A DNA stretch of 64,000 bases. It comes from Chryseobacterium indicum (GTDB taxonomy: Bacteria; Bacteroidota; Bacteroidia; Flavobacteriales; Weeksellaceae). Of the stretch, positions 26,086-34,124 are shown piece after piece. Within the stretch, counting starts at the first letter, position 1; each line of letters begins with the position of its first letter. The notes beneath the pieces are model-generated. The model was not told the DNA's origin, did not search any database, and saw only the letters and a list, made by a program, of their open reading frames with translations. Position numbers and translations under genes: made by a program. The stretch lies in assembly GCF_021504595.1 (NCBI RefSeq), contig NZ_JACSGT010000001.1:2666001-2730000 (forward strand). The letters are read 5' to 3'.

Positions 26086-26135
26086 TTCAAACCGGTCAAA
26101 ACCGGTCAAAAGCAGTCAAAACCGGTCAGAATTTT
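26086..26135. repeat. 11-bp imperfect tandem repeat (AAAACCGGTCA)
   Basis: About four units of AAAACCGGTCA or AAAGCAGTCA follow one another. No coding frame is credible here. Confidence 0.7.
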
Positions 26136-26280
26136 TTATGATTGTGGAAAACGGACATTTCTGTGGTAATTTTACCCTGTTCATAAAAAACATCTTTTAA
26201 AAACAAACAAAAAACAGATTTCAGAAATTCAGTCATGCAAACAAATCAACCCAAAAGTACGAAGAGCGGAGCCAAAGCGC

Positions 26281-26357
26281 CCAACAACCAACAACCAACA
26301 ACCAACAACCATCAGCCATCAACCATCAATCATCAACCATCAATCATCAACCCTAAA
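26281..26357. repeat. Heptamer tandem repeat (CAACCAA / CAACCAT)
   Basis: About ten 7-nt units, first CAACCAA then CATCAAC/CATCAAT variants, form one low-complexity C/A-rich tract that ends 75 nt before the Nudix start. Confidence 0.85.
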
Positions 26358-26434
26358 CCCTCTCCCCCTCACTTTTACCATTAATTAACATTTTCCGCTC
26401 TTCCTTTCTTCAAAAGAAATGATTAAATTTGAGA

Positions 26435-27061
26435 ATGAGTTTTGGAAAAGATTTATTAAAGAAAATAAAGGCTGCGGAATTGCCGGGCATCCATGCGCAC
26501 GGTGTTTTCTCCCCTCCTTCCCGTCCCGTTTTTACGTATGAAGAGGTTTTGGCAAAAAATCCAAAATTTGCTGCCGTAAATATTGTTCTGTACCTGAAGA
26601 ATGATGAATGGCATTTCCCTTTAATCCAGAGAACCATTAATGAGCACGACCGCCACAGCGGACAGATCTCTTTACCGGGCGGAAAGCGTGAGGAAACGGA
26701 TGAGGATTTTGCAGAAACTGCGGTGCGTGAGACATCTGAAGAAATCGGCATTGAAAAGCATTATGTAAGAATGATTCGCGAAATGTCGCCGATCTACATA
26801 CCGCCCAGCAACTTTTATGTGTATCCTTATATTTCGTATACAAAAAAGAATCCGGAATTTATTTTACAGCAGAGCGAGGCGGTGGAAGTAATCGAATTTC
26901 CGATCACCTGCTTTCTCAATCTTCCGGATGAGCCGGAAATGATGGTTTTACCGAGCACGGCAGGAAATGAAGTTCCTGTTATAAATTTCAACGGATATAT
27001 TATCTGGGGCGCTACCGCCATGATTCTGAGCGAATTCAGCCAGTTGCTGAAAAAAATGTAA
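26435..27061 (+). CDS. Nudix hydrolase, CoA pyrophosphatase type
   Basis: I prefer the ATG at 26435 (MSFGKDLLKK, 208 residues) over the TTG two codons earlier, which would lie inside a TAAATTTG -7-like element (26424-26431). The Nudix box is complete: GGKREETDEDFAETAVRE followed by TSEEIGI, giving the GX5EX7REUXEEXGU signature. An upstream LIQRTINEHDRHSGQISLPG matches the CoA-specific (NudL-type) motif. It should hydrolyse CoA or its oxidised derivatives to phosphopantetheine and 3',5'-ADP. The stop overlaps the presumed promoter of the next gene. Family call firm, substrate likely. Confidence 0.88.
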   Translation: MSFGKDLLKKIKAAELPGIHAHGVFSPPSRPVFTYEEVLAKNPKFAAVNIVLYLKNDEWHFPLIQRTINEHDRHSGQISLPGGKREETDEDFAETAVRETSEEIGIEKHYVRMIREMSPIYIPPSNFYVYPYISYTKKNPEFILQQSEAVEVIEFPITCFLNLPDEPEMMVLPSTAGNEVPVINFNGYIIWGATAMILSEFSQLLKKM

Positions 27062-27066
27062 CTTTG
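27059..27066 (+). promoter_or_regulatory. Candidate -7 element (TAACTTTG) for the acyltransferase gene
   Basis: TAACTTTG matches TAnnTTTG and overlaps the Nudix stop codon; transcription would begin near 27072, 17 nt before the next ATG. No clear -33 TTTG was found at the proper spacing. Confidence 0.45.
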
Positions 27067-27088
27067 CAATACCGTGTTTAATTGAGAG

Positions 27089-27895
27089 ATGGCGAAGAAA
27101 AACATTTTCACCGACGCGTTCGGAACTCCTTATTTTTTAAAAAGGTTAATTATTTTTATTTTAGGAATTGTATCTTACAGAAGATTCAACGGCTTTAATA
27201 AACTGAAAATCACCGGAACTGAGCATCTTGTGGATCTTCCGGATTCCAATGTGCTGTTTGTATCCAACCATCAGACGTATTTCGCAGATGTGGCAGCAAT
27301 GTATCATGCATTCTGCTCGGTGAACAATGGGTATCTGAACACCATTAAGAACCCGATCTATCTTTTAAATCCTAAAATTGATTTTTACTATGTAGCTGCG
27401 GAAGAGACCATGAATAAAGGGATTCTTCCTAAAATCTTTAAGATTGCAGGGGCGGTAACGGTAAAAAGAACCTGGAGAGCGGAAGGTAAAAACGTCAACC
27501 GGATGGTAGACATGAGTGAGGTGGATAATATCATGAAAGCCCTGGATAACGGTTGGGTAGCTACTTTTCCTCAGGGAACTACGGCTGCTTTTGCTCAGGG
27601 AAGAAGGGGTACGGCAAAACTGGTAAAAAACCAACGTCCTATTGTTATTCCTATTAAAATCAACGGATTCAGAAGGGCTTTCGATAAAAAGGGACTTCGT
27701 GTAAAAGTAACAGGTGTAAAACCGACCATGGAATTTAAAGCGCCTCTCGATATAGACTACGATAAAGAAAATGCGCAGCAGATTCTGCATAAAATCATGA
27801 CAGCGATTGAGCAGACGGAGGATTTCAACGTCCTGCACAGTTATGATGAAGAATTAAAAGCTAAAAAATCAGAGCAAAAAGAGTCAGATAATTAA
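27089..27895 (+). CDS. PlsC-like 1-acylglycerol-3-phosphate acyltransferase family protein
   Basis: The 268-residue protein has a hydrophobic N-terminal segment (IIFILGIVSYR) and a PlsC-type core. Block I reads SNHQTYFAD, with five rather than four residues between His and Asp; block III reads FPQGTT, with Gln where most family members have Glu. Block IV is IVIPIKINGF. These Gln and spacing changes make the exact activity uncertain; it may be a lysophospholipid or ornithine-lipid acyltransferase variant. It starts a run of co-directional genes: lipoprotein 13 nt later and mpl 6 nt after that, suggesting an operon for envelope synthesis. Confidence 0.75.
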   Translation: MAKKNIFTDAFGTPYFLKRLIIFILGIVSYRRFNGFNKLKITGTEHLVDLPDSNVLFVSNHQTYFADVAAMYHAFCSVNNGYLNTIKNPIYLLNPKIDFYYVAAEETMNKGILPKIFKIAGAVTVKRTWRAEGKNVNRMVDMSEVDNIMKALDNGWVATFPQGTTAAFAQGRRGTAKLVKNQRPIVIPIKINGFRRAFDKKGLRVKVTGVKPTMEFKAPLDIDYDKENAQQILHKIMTAIEQTEDFNVLHSYDEELKAKKSEQKESDN

Positions 27896-27908
27896 AGTAG
27901 AAAAAATT

Positions 27909-28346
27909 ATGAAAAGAATATTAGGAATTTTATTCGCGATCATAGTATTAGTATCCTGCAACAGCCAGAAAGTGTATTCGGATTTCGACATCAGCTATTC
28001 GAAAAGCGGAGGATTTGCACCGATGTATGAAAACCTTCTGATTAAAGGAAATAACGCGCATTACTCTTTCGAAGGACAGGGAAAAAAATACAAACAGGAT
28101 TTTAAAATTACAGACGAAGATCTTAAAAAACTGAACACTACCCTTTCTCAGAACAATTTCAGAAGAATACAGGAAGACCACCAGAAGATCTATGACGGGA
28201 TTGCCACAACGATCAACGTGAAAAAAGGTCCGAATGAAGGCAGTAAAACCGATGCAAGCTCTGTAATGCCGAACTATAAAACAAACTGGACGAACATTAC
28301 CAATGCTTTTCAGGAGATCATTAATACTAATGTAAAAAAACCGTAA
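27909..28346 (+). CDS. Lipoprotein of unknown function
   Basis: The 145-residue protein has a lipoprotein signal with lipobox LVSC (Cys at about 18), so it is anchored to a membrane after processing. The mature part is polar and Lys/Asn-rich, with FKITDEDLKKLNTTLSQNNF as its clearest helical element. No domain is recognised. It lies between the acyltransferase and mpl with gaps of 13 and 6 nt, so it is probably co-transcribed with them. Envelope location fits that context, but no function can be assigned. Confidence 0.75.
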   Translation: MKRILGILFAIIVLVSCNSQKVYSDFDISYSKSGGFAPMYENLLIKGNNAHYSFEGQGKKYKQDFKITDEDLKKLNTTLSQNNFRRIQEDHQKIYDGIATTINVKKGPNEGSKTDASSVMPNYKTNWTNITNAFQEIINTNVKKP

Positions 28347-28352
28347 ATACAG

Positions 28353-29690
28353 TTGAAAACCCATTTCATCGCGATCGGCGGAAGTGCGATGCACAATCTT
28401 GCCATTGCATTAAAAGATAAAGGATATGTAGTAACAGGTTCGGATGATGCGATCTTTGAACCTTCGAAATCACGTTTGGAAAAGAAAGGAATTCTGCCCG
28501 GAGAAATGGGATGGTTTCCGGAAAAGATCACCTCCGATATTGATGCCGTTATTCTCGGAATGCACGCCCATCAGGACAATCCGGAACTGGCGAAAGCCAA
28601 AGAGCTTGGACTGAAAATCTATTCTTATCCCGAATTTCTGTACGAACAGTCTAAAGATAAAACAAGAGTGGTTATTGCCGGTTCACACGGAAAAACAACG
28701 ATTACTTCCATGATTCTCCATGTGCTGAATTTCCATCAGAAAGAGGTGGATTTCATGGTGGGAGCGCAACTGGAAGGTTTCGACTGTATGGTGAAACTTA
28801 GCGAAGACAACGATTTTATGGTGTTGGAAGGGGACGAATATCTTTCCTCTCCTATCGATCTCCGTTCAAAATTTTTACTGTATCAGCCGAATATCGCTTT
28901 ACTGAGCGGAATTGCATGGGATCATATCAATGTTTTCAAAACATTTGATGATTACGTGGAGCAGTTCAGAAAGTTTGTGGCAAGCATTACAGCAGGCGGT
29001 GTTCTGGTATACAATGAAGAAGATGCCGAAGTGGTAAAAGTAGTGGAAAGTGCTGAAAATTATTTCAGAAAAATCCCTTATAAAACCCCTGAATACGAAA
29101 TTGTAAATGGGAAAGTTCACCTGAAAACAGAAATGGGAGATGTTCCGCTTTCGGTTTTCGGCGCACATAATTTACTGAATCTTGAAGGCGCAAGACACAT
29201 CTGCCATACGCTGGGAATTATGGATGAAGATTTCTATGAAGCGATCATGAGCTTTAAAGGAGCTTCGAAGCGTCTGGAAAAGGTGGAAAGAAAAGACAAC
29301 GGAACATTGTACAAAGACTTTGCACACGCACCGAGCAAGGTAAAGGCAGCCGTAAAAGCATTCTGCGAACAGTTTAAAAACGAAAAGAAATACGGTTTCC
29401 TTGAGCTCCATACGTACTCCAGCTTAAATCCTGTTTTTCTGGAACAGTACGATCACGCAATGGACGGACTGGATGAAGCCATTGTTTTCTATTCTGAAGA
29501 TGCCCTGAAAATCAAAAGAATGGAGCCGATTTCACCGGAACTGATCAAAGAAAAGTTTAAGAATGAAAATTTAAAAGTGTTCATCAACGCGGAAGAACTT
29601 CATGCGTACTGGAACACGCTGGATAAAACTGAGGGCGTTTATCTCATGATGAGCTCCGGAAATTTCGGGGGTCTCGATCTTACGAAATAA
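28353..29690 (+). CDS. mpl: UDP-N-acetylmuramate:L-alanyl-gamma-D-glutamyl-meso-diaminopimelate ligase
   Basis: The 445-residue Mur ligase attaches recycled murein tripeptide to UDP-MurNAc in cell-wall recycling. The N-terminus has the Rossmann-like IGGSAMHNLAIALKDKGY of MurC/Mpl (UDP-binding), followed by the ATP-binding P-loop VIAGSHGKTTITSM near residue 108. The central region keeps the Mur ligase core residues (EGDEYLSSP, ending with NLLNLEGA). Length and the SDDAIFEPSKSRLEKKG segment favour Mpl over MurC. The start is TTG at 28353; no in-frame ATG fits before the P-loop. It follows a lipoprotein and an acyltransferase in one operon and is closed by a strong terminator. Confidence 0.88.
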   Translation: MKTHFIAIGGSAMHNLAIALKDKGYVVTGSDDAIFEPSKSRLEKKGILPGEMGWFPEKITSDIDAVILGMHAHQDNPELAKAKELGLKIYSYPEFLYEQSKDKTRVVIAGSHGKTTITSMILHVLNFHQKEVDFMVGAQLEGFDCMVKLSEDNDFMVLEGDEYLSSPIDLRSKFLLYQPNIALLSGIAWDHINVFKTFDDYVEQFRKFVASITAGGVLVYNEEDAEVVKVVESAENYFRKIPYKTPEYEIVNGKVHLKTEMGDVPLSVFGAHNLLNLEGARHICHTLGIMDEDFYEAIMSFKGASKRLEKVERKDNGTLYKDFAHAPSKVKAAVKAFCEQFKNEKKYGFLELHTYSSLNPVFLEQYDHAMDGLDEAIVFYSEDALKIKRMEPISPELIKEKFKNENLKVFINAEELHAYWNTLDKTEGVYLMMSSGNFGGLDLTK

Positions 29691-29708
29691 CTGTACAGAA
29701 TATAAAAA

Positions 29709-29743
29709 ACAACTCCTTTCGGCCTGAAAGGAGTTGTTTTTTT
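29709..29743 (+). terminator. Rho-independent terminator after mpl
   Basis: A 13-bp stem (AACAACTCCTTTC / GAAAGGAGTTGTT) with a short loop is followed by TTTTTTTA. Confidence 0.9.
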
Positions 29744-29768
29744 ATTGACTTACCCTTTTTATTTATAA

Positions 29769-29849
29769 AGGCTTCGACAGGCTCAGCCTGACAATGTTTA
29801 AATATTGCGGTTAGTATTCGGGATGTCACCCTGAGCTTGTCGAAGGGAC
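29769..29849. repeat. Pair of dispersed palindromes with TTCGACA core
   Basis: 29769-29789 has arms AGGCT/AGCCT around TCGACAGGCTC, and 29825-29849 has arms GTCaCCCT/AGGGAC around GAGCTTGTCGA in the opposite orientation. These resemble the TTCGGCTCCGCTCA palindromes at 25559-25955 in size and arm design but use a different core. Confidence 0.7.
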
Positions 29850-29913
29850 ACTATTATAAACCGCCTGCTCATTGTTGTTCTCCAATAATAATTAAAAGGA
29901 TAAGTCGATTATT

Positions 29914-30360
29914 TTATTTGATTCTTTTATAAAAACGCCTCAATACATCTTTGGCTCCGTCGCCGTCGAAATCCTGAGTGCGGTCTTCTACCACCATATC
30001 AGATTCATTAAGCTTTGTGATGTAATACGGATACTTTTCCTGCCCTTCAAACCAGAATGTACTGTTTGCCTGATTAAACGTGTATTTTTGGGTGACAACA
30101 TTTGCTTTTTCGCAGGTATTGTTGTTCTGCGCAAAAGAAATGGAGAAAAGATGGGTAGAAGTAAATTCGTAGGTGCTCATTTTCTGACATTCGGTTGAAA
30201 AAGAAACCAGAATCTGCTGATTTAAAGATTTGTAGATCTCGGTTTTTTCGACATACCATGTTCCGATAATGGAAGGCTTATTGTCCGGGTTCTGATCTTC
30301 ATCACTTCCTGTGCAGGAAATAACAAACAACAGAAGAAACGACATGAGTATTTTGTTCAT
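29914..30360 (-). CDS. Lipocalin-like lipoprotein of unknown function
   Basis: I chose ATG at 30360 (MNKILMSFLLLFVISCTGSDED), 148 residues, because a lipoprotein signal with lipobox VISC follows at once; the longer frame lacks one. The mature part opens with SIIGTWYVEKTEIY, typical of small lipocalin-like lipoproteins of Bacteroidota, and ends with a Ca-loop-like DFDGDGAKD near the C-terminus. Such proteins are usually of unknown role on the cell surface. It stands alone; palindromes lie downstream. The stretch 30361-30764 upstream holds no gene, only a degenerate inverted-repeat element. Confidence 0.7.
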   Translation of the reverse strand: MNKILMSFLLLFVISCTGSDEDQNPDNKPSIIGTWYVEKTEIYKSLNQQILVSFSTECQKMSTYEFTSTHLFSISFAQNNNTCEKANVVTQKYTFNQANSTFWFEGQEKYPYYITKLNESDMVVEDRTQDFDGDGAKDVLRRFYKRIK

Positions 30361-30544
30361 ATTGATAAAAGGTATTCTTATACTGTCTAATTTCTTAAAC
30401 AGAGGTATTGTAAGTCCGCAAAAATAAATGAAATTCATGGCTTATACACATAATGCCGAAAAAAATCAGATGTTTTTGTTATTTAACATCAGTTCGGGAT
30501 AAGAAATAAATTTAAATAATTGATTTATTGCATTATAGTAATTT

Positions 30545-30722
30545 ATCGCAAAGAAAAACAAAAGATTTTTTTACTTATTGAAAGTTGGTAAGCTAAACAA
30601 AGGCACTTCGTTTATTTAAAAAAGACAAAAATAGTATTACTTTGATCAATTTTACGCCTTTGTATATCTTAAAAAATGAATTCCTGATAATTGAATCTCT
30701 TTGTTTAACCTTGCGTTTAAGA
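30545..30722. repeat. Degenerate CGCAAAG inverted-repeat element
   Basis: CGCAAAGAAAAACAAAAGATT near 30546 and its imperfect reverse complement AATCTCTTTGTTTAACCTTG near 30692-30713 bound an AT-rich segment. It resembles a worn copy of the ACCGCAAAAG elements at 31132, 31845 and 35839. Confidence 0.4.
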
Positions 30723-30764
30723 AGATTTATCCTGAAATCGGGTTATTTAAAAATTTTTGAATAT

Positions 30765-31034
30765 TCAGTCGCCGCTATTTAGTATTTTTGAAGTACCAAT
30801 TCCGTCTGCAGCGGTATCGATGCTGTAAATCTGCATCACGCCCTGTGTCGTAGCAGCCTGAGCCAAGACGTTCTGCTGATTCTGAGCACTAACTGCATTC
30901 TGAAAAAGTATGCCTGTAGAATGTGCCATAGACTGATAAAGATTTCCCATTGCCATCGCTGGAGCCTCCCCTAAAACTTTTACATTAGTCTGAGTTACCG
31001 CATCGGTGATCTGCTGATTTACTTTTGTATCCAT
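30765..31034 (-). CDS. RebB-type R-body protein (killing-trait family)
   Basis: This 89-residue protein matches the RebB family of R-body structural proteins: the start VNQQITDAVTQTNVKVLGEA, the following PAMAMGNLYQSMAHSTGIL and the AQNQQNVLAQAATTQG segment are the family's signature. R bodies are coiled protein ribbons, known from Caedibacter, that unroll abruptly; homologues occur in many Proteobacteria and Bacteroidota with unclear roles. The whole protein is short, helical, without signal peptide, so it is cytosolic. No second reb gene or regulator lies beside it. A possible terminator-like hairpin (AAGAAGCAATA / TATTACTTCTT) lies upstream at 31088-31116. Confidence 0.8.
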   Translation of the reverse strand: MDTKVNQQITDAVTQTNVKVLGEAPAMAMGNLYQSMAHSTGILFQNAVSAQNQQNVLAQAATTQGVMQIYSIDTAADGIGTSKILNSGD

Positions 31035-31131
31035 AATTTTAGTTTTTTAGTATCATCGTAAAGTTAAATGATATTTTTTAATAAAAAAAAGAAGCAATAA
31101 ATAATTATTACTTCTTTTTATTTAAAACATA

Positions 31132-31324
31132 TTTAAACTAATCTCAGAATTAACTGCAAAAGGGACAAAAGATAATGTTAAAGCGAATTTCCAGAATAAT
31201 CAAAGCGCTCAAAAGAGTAAAAATCAAAGATTTTTAAAAACTATGGTGAGCTTTTTCATTGATAATGATCACCTTTAAATAAAAAATTTAGTACATCTTT
31301 TGCGGTTAAATAAAAGTTTAAACA
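31132..31324. repeat. ACCGCAAAAG inverted-repeat element, copy 1
   Basis: The 193-nt element runs from TTTAAAC to GTTTAAAC and carries inner inverted ends TTAACTGCAAAAG / CTTTTGCGGTTAA. Its body (AAAGCGAATTTCCAGAATAA, AAAAATCAAAGATTTTTAAA) is about 90% the same in copies 2 and 3. No open frame fills it. The rest of 31325-31640 shows no gene. Confidence 0.85.
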
Positions 31325-31639
31325 GACTTAAAAAACTGTTTAAATTTTCTAATAGACTCTCCTGATAAACTTCAAACGTAAAGTCTTTGTTTTCGGGCTT
31401 AACATTTTGAGCCGAGCAAAGTGAAACAGATTTCATCTGCCATTAAGCGAACGCTCACCATCCTTATCTTGTGTAAGTATCTTCATTCTCCTTCTTAATA
31501 AAACACTGTTTTTTGCGTTTTATAATTTCTTTAGCAGGATCTTTCAAAAGCCTTATAACCTCAATTTTACCACTCTCAGAACAATTAGGAATCTCTGAAA
31601 AATCAGATCATCAAAACTCTTTGCTATAAAGTTATTTAC

Positions 31640-31815
31640 AGTAAAACGCCAAGAAACTCTATGGAGTTTTATCTGTGTAGAAATCATATTCGGGAGATAT
31701 TCGGCGTTCCGTAGGAACGCTATCTTTAAAACATCCGTTGTATTACAGATATCAATCCTACGGATTGATTGCCAGCTCTATTCTTATTTCTACACAGATT
31801 CTGCTCCTACAGGAG
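31640..31815. repeat. Cluster of small hairpins between ATCTGTGTAGAAAT inverted repeats
   Basis: ATCTGTGTAGAAAT (31671) and ATTTCTACACAGAT (31786) form 14-bp perfect inverted repeats. Within and beside them are four short palindromes with TA-rich loops: AACTC-TATG-GAGTT, CGTTCC-GTA-GGAACG, AATCC-TAC-GGATT and GCTCC-TACA-GGAGC. No gene is present. Confidence 0.75.
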
Positions 31816-31844
31816 CAAAACTCTTTTACTTTAAACAATTTCTT

Positions 31845-32046
31845 GTTTAAACTAATTTAAGAGTTAACCGCAAAAGGGACAAAAGATAATGTTAAAGCGA
31901 ATTTTCAGAATAATCAAAATGCTCAAAAAAATAAAAATCAAAGATTTTTAAAAACTATGGTGAGCTTTTTCATTGATAATGATCAGCTTTAAATAAAAAA
32001 TTTAATAGATCTTTTGCGTCTTTTGCGGTTAAATAAATGTTTAAAC
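31845..32046. repeat. ACCGCAAAAG inverted-repeat element, copy 2
   Basis: Bounded by GTTTAAAC on both sides, with inner ends TTAACCGCAAAAG and CTTTTGCGGTTAA. It has an extra CTTTTGCGT before the right end compared with copy 1 and ends 40 nt before the stop of the aldo/keto reductase gene. Confidence 0.85.
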
Positions 32047-32085
32047 AGGCTTTTAATGAAAACTATTTAAGTGAAATTCCAGATC

Positions 32086-32961
32086 TTAAATATCCGCTAC
32101 CGATTTCAGCATTTTCTGCTCCCATTCCGGATCTTTCGGATCGAAGAATAATCTTTTTCCGGTGTCTAAAGAACGGACAACGTTCATTTCATCTTCGGTT
32201 AATTCAAAATCAAAAACATTGAAGTTCTCTTCAATTCTGGAAGGGGTAACCGATTTAGGAATCACGCAGAATCCTTCCTGTAAATGCCATCTTAAAATTA
32301 CCTGCGCCACCGTTTTACCGTATTTTTCGCCGATTGATTTAAGATCCTGATTATCCAGTAATCCGGCGTTTCCGTTTCCGAGCGGACTCCATGGCTGCGT
32401 GATGATGTTATTTTCCCTGTTGTACACCTGAAGTTCTTTCTGCTGGAAAATCGGGTGCAGCTCGATCTGGTTGATGACAGGAAGTACCGTTGCACCCGCT
32501 TTTAGTTCTTCCATTTTATCCTCCGGAAAATTACAAACTCCGATTGCTTTTATTTTTCCTTCCTGATACAGTTCTTCCATCGCTTTCCACGCTCCTTTAA
32601 AATCAGAGTACGGCCAGTGAATAAGGTACATATCAAGATAATCCAGCTGCAGTCGGTCTAAAGTTCTCTGGAAAGCACCTTTCGCCTGCTCGTAAGAAGT
32701 ATCCTGCACCCAAAGTTTTGAAGTTATGAATAATTCTTCACGGTCTGTTCCGCTGTTTTTAATCGCATTTCCTACTGCGGTTTCATTCTGGTAAATGGAA
32801 GCTGTATCAATCATTCTGTAGCCGGTTTCAATAGCTTTGATCACTGCATCTTCGCATTCCTGAAGATTTTCCATCTGCCAGACTCCGAATCCTAAAGCCG
32901 GAATATCCACTCCGTTGTTCAGTGTAATTACAGGCTGCCCTGTGTATGTTTTCTGTTGCAT
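32086..32961 (-). CDS. Aldo/keto reductase
   Basis: The 291-residue NADPH-dependent oxidoreductase has the full AKR tetrad: Asp and Tyr in MIDTASIYQNE, Lys in ITSKLWVQD, and His in MYLIHWPYSD. The AKR signature GVCNFPEDKMEEL and the cofactor region IPKSVTPSRIEEN are also present. The family reduces aldehydes and ketones; related flavobacterial enzymes act on 2,5-diketo-D-gluconate or methylglyoxal, but the substrate cannot be read here. It lies 26 nt downstream of the LysR gene on the same strand and could be regulated or co-transcribed with it. Confidence 0.92.
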   Translation of the reverse strand: MQQKTYTGQPVITLNNGVDIPALGFGVWQMENLQECEDAVIKAIETGYRMIDTASIYQNETAVGNAIKNSGTDREELFITSKLWVQDTSYEQAKGAFQRTLDRLQLDYLDMYLIHWPYSDFKGAWKAMEELYQEGKIKAIGVCNFPEDKMEELKAGATVLPVINQIELHPIFQQKELQVYNRENNIITQPWSPLGNGNAGLLDNQDLKSIGEKYGKTVAQVILRWHLQEGFCVIPKSVTPSRIEENFNVFDFELTEDEMNVVRSLDTGKRLFFDPKDPEWEQKMLKSVADI

Positions 32962-32987
32962 ACTTTTTATTTATCTATTTGTAATTG

Positions 32988-33899
32988 TTAAATCTCAATT
33001 TCTTTTCCCATCATCTTCCTGAAAAGAGCTTTAATATGATCGATCTCCGTCTGATAATTGGTCTTCTTCCGGCATCCGAAATACAGGGTGTTTTTTAATG
33101 GTTTTTCACCTTCCCAGATCAGTTGTACTTCTCCGTTTTCAATTTCCTTTTTGCAGAGAAAATCAGGAACCACTGCCAAACCCGTTCCGCCTTTCAGACA
33201 ACGCACAATTGAATTCAGGTTCGGAACGATATAATTGGGACGGAAGTTCGGTTTATGCCCGAAATTCAGGATCCAGAACTGAAAAAGATGCTCCATATCT
33301 CCTGCTGTACCGTACCATTTTTCGTTTTTCAGCCATTCTTCCACGTGTTCGATTCCTTTTTCATTTAAAATAATTTCAAACTCCTCTTTATCAACCTCTT
33401 TTCCTCCCACAAGAATGATCTGTTCGGAAGAAAATGCTTCATGCTCAATATTCGGCGAAACTCCTTTTTTGGGAGTAATGATTAAATCTAAAATTCCTTT
33501 ATCTAATTGATCGAGCATTTCGCGGTATTCTCCGAAACTGATGATCAGATTGAACGGCAGACTGGAAACATACTGCTCCAGCGTTGTCTGAAACGTTTCA
33601 AAACACATGCCGACACTTATGGTAGGCGTGAGTTTCTCTGTCGATTTCTGAAAGTTTTTCTCCACCTCTTCCAGTTTTGCCAAAGGTTCGGTAATCGCAT
33701 TATACAAAACCTTTCCTCTTTCCGTCGGAATCATTCTCCGCCCTGTTCTGTCGAATAATTTATACCCGACATACGCTTCAAGCGAACTGAGATGCAGACT
33801 TACACCCGGTTGCGAAATAAACAGCGTATCCGCAGCTTCGGTAAGCGTCCCTGTTTTATAGATTGCCTTAAAAGTTCTGTACCATTCTAAATTAACCAT
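32988..33899 (-). CDS. LysR-family transcriptional regulator
   Basis: The 303-residue protein has an N-terminal winged helix-turn-helix (FKAIYKTGTLTEAADTLFIS then PGVSLHLSSLEAYVGYKLF) and the LysR substrate-binding domain (TPTISVGMCFETFQ; GTGLAVVPDF). It is divergent to the MdaB-like oxidoreductase gene (34125) with a 225-nt intergenic region, the usual layout for LysR control, and upstream of an aldo/keto reductase on its own strand. It probably responds to a redox-active or quinone-like compound, by inference from its neighbours. An ATCATGATTATGAT dyad at about 33937 is a possible binding site. Confidence 0.92.
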   Translation of the reverse strand: MVNLEWYRTFKAIYKTGTLTEAADTLFISQPGVSLHLSSLEAYVGYKLFDRTGRRMIPTERGKVLYNAITEPLAKLEEVEKNFQKSTEKLTPTISVGMCFETFQTTLEQYVSSLPFNLIISFGEYREMLDQLDKGILDLIITPKKGVSPNIEHEAFSSEQIILVGGKEVDKEEFEIILNEKGIEHVEEWLKNEKWYGTAGDMEHLFQFWILNFGHKPNFRPNYIVPNLNSIVRCLKGGTGLAVVPDFLCKKEIENGEVQLIWEGEKPLKNTLYFGCRKKTNYQTEIDHIKALFRKMMGKEIEI

Positions 33900-34085
33900 A
33901 GGTATTACTTTTATGATGCAAATGTACCCAAATAATCATGATTATGATATTTTCAGCATCAATGAAAGCGATAAAGGCGGTCTATATTTAAATTAAAATA
34001 CTGATTCACAAATCAATACATTAATTATCATTTAAATAATACTTAGCTATGATTTTTATTATTTCTCTTATAGCAATTTAGCCAA

Positions 34086-34093
34086 TACCTTTG
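34086..34093 (+). promoter_or_regulatory. Candidate -7 element (TACCTTTG) for the MdaB-like gene
   Basis: TACCTTTG fits TAnnTTTG and lies 32 nt before the ATG at 34125. No clear -33 TTTG was found, which suits an activator-dependent promoter under the divergent LysR. Confidence 0.5.
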
Positions 34094-34124
34094 TCCCTGT
34101 AAAATTTTAACAATCATAAAAGCA

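Noticed and set aside
25821..26200. Several short frames within the palindrome array
   Set aside because: They read through repeats (for example FGSAQRTS) and overlap in several frames, as expected for non-coding palindromes.
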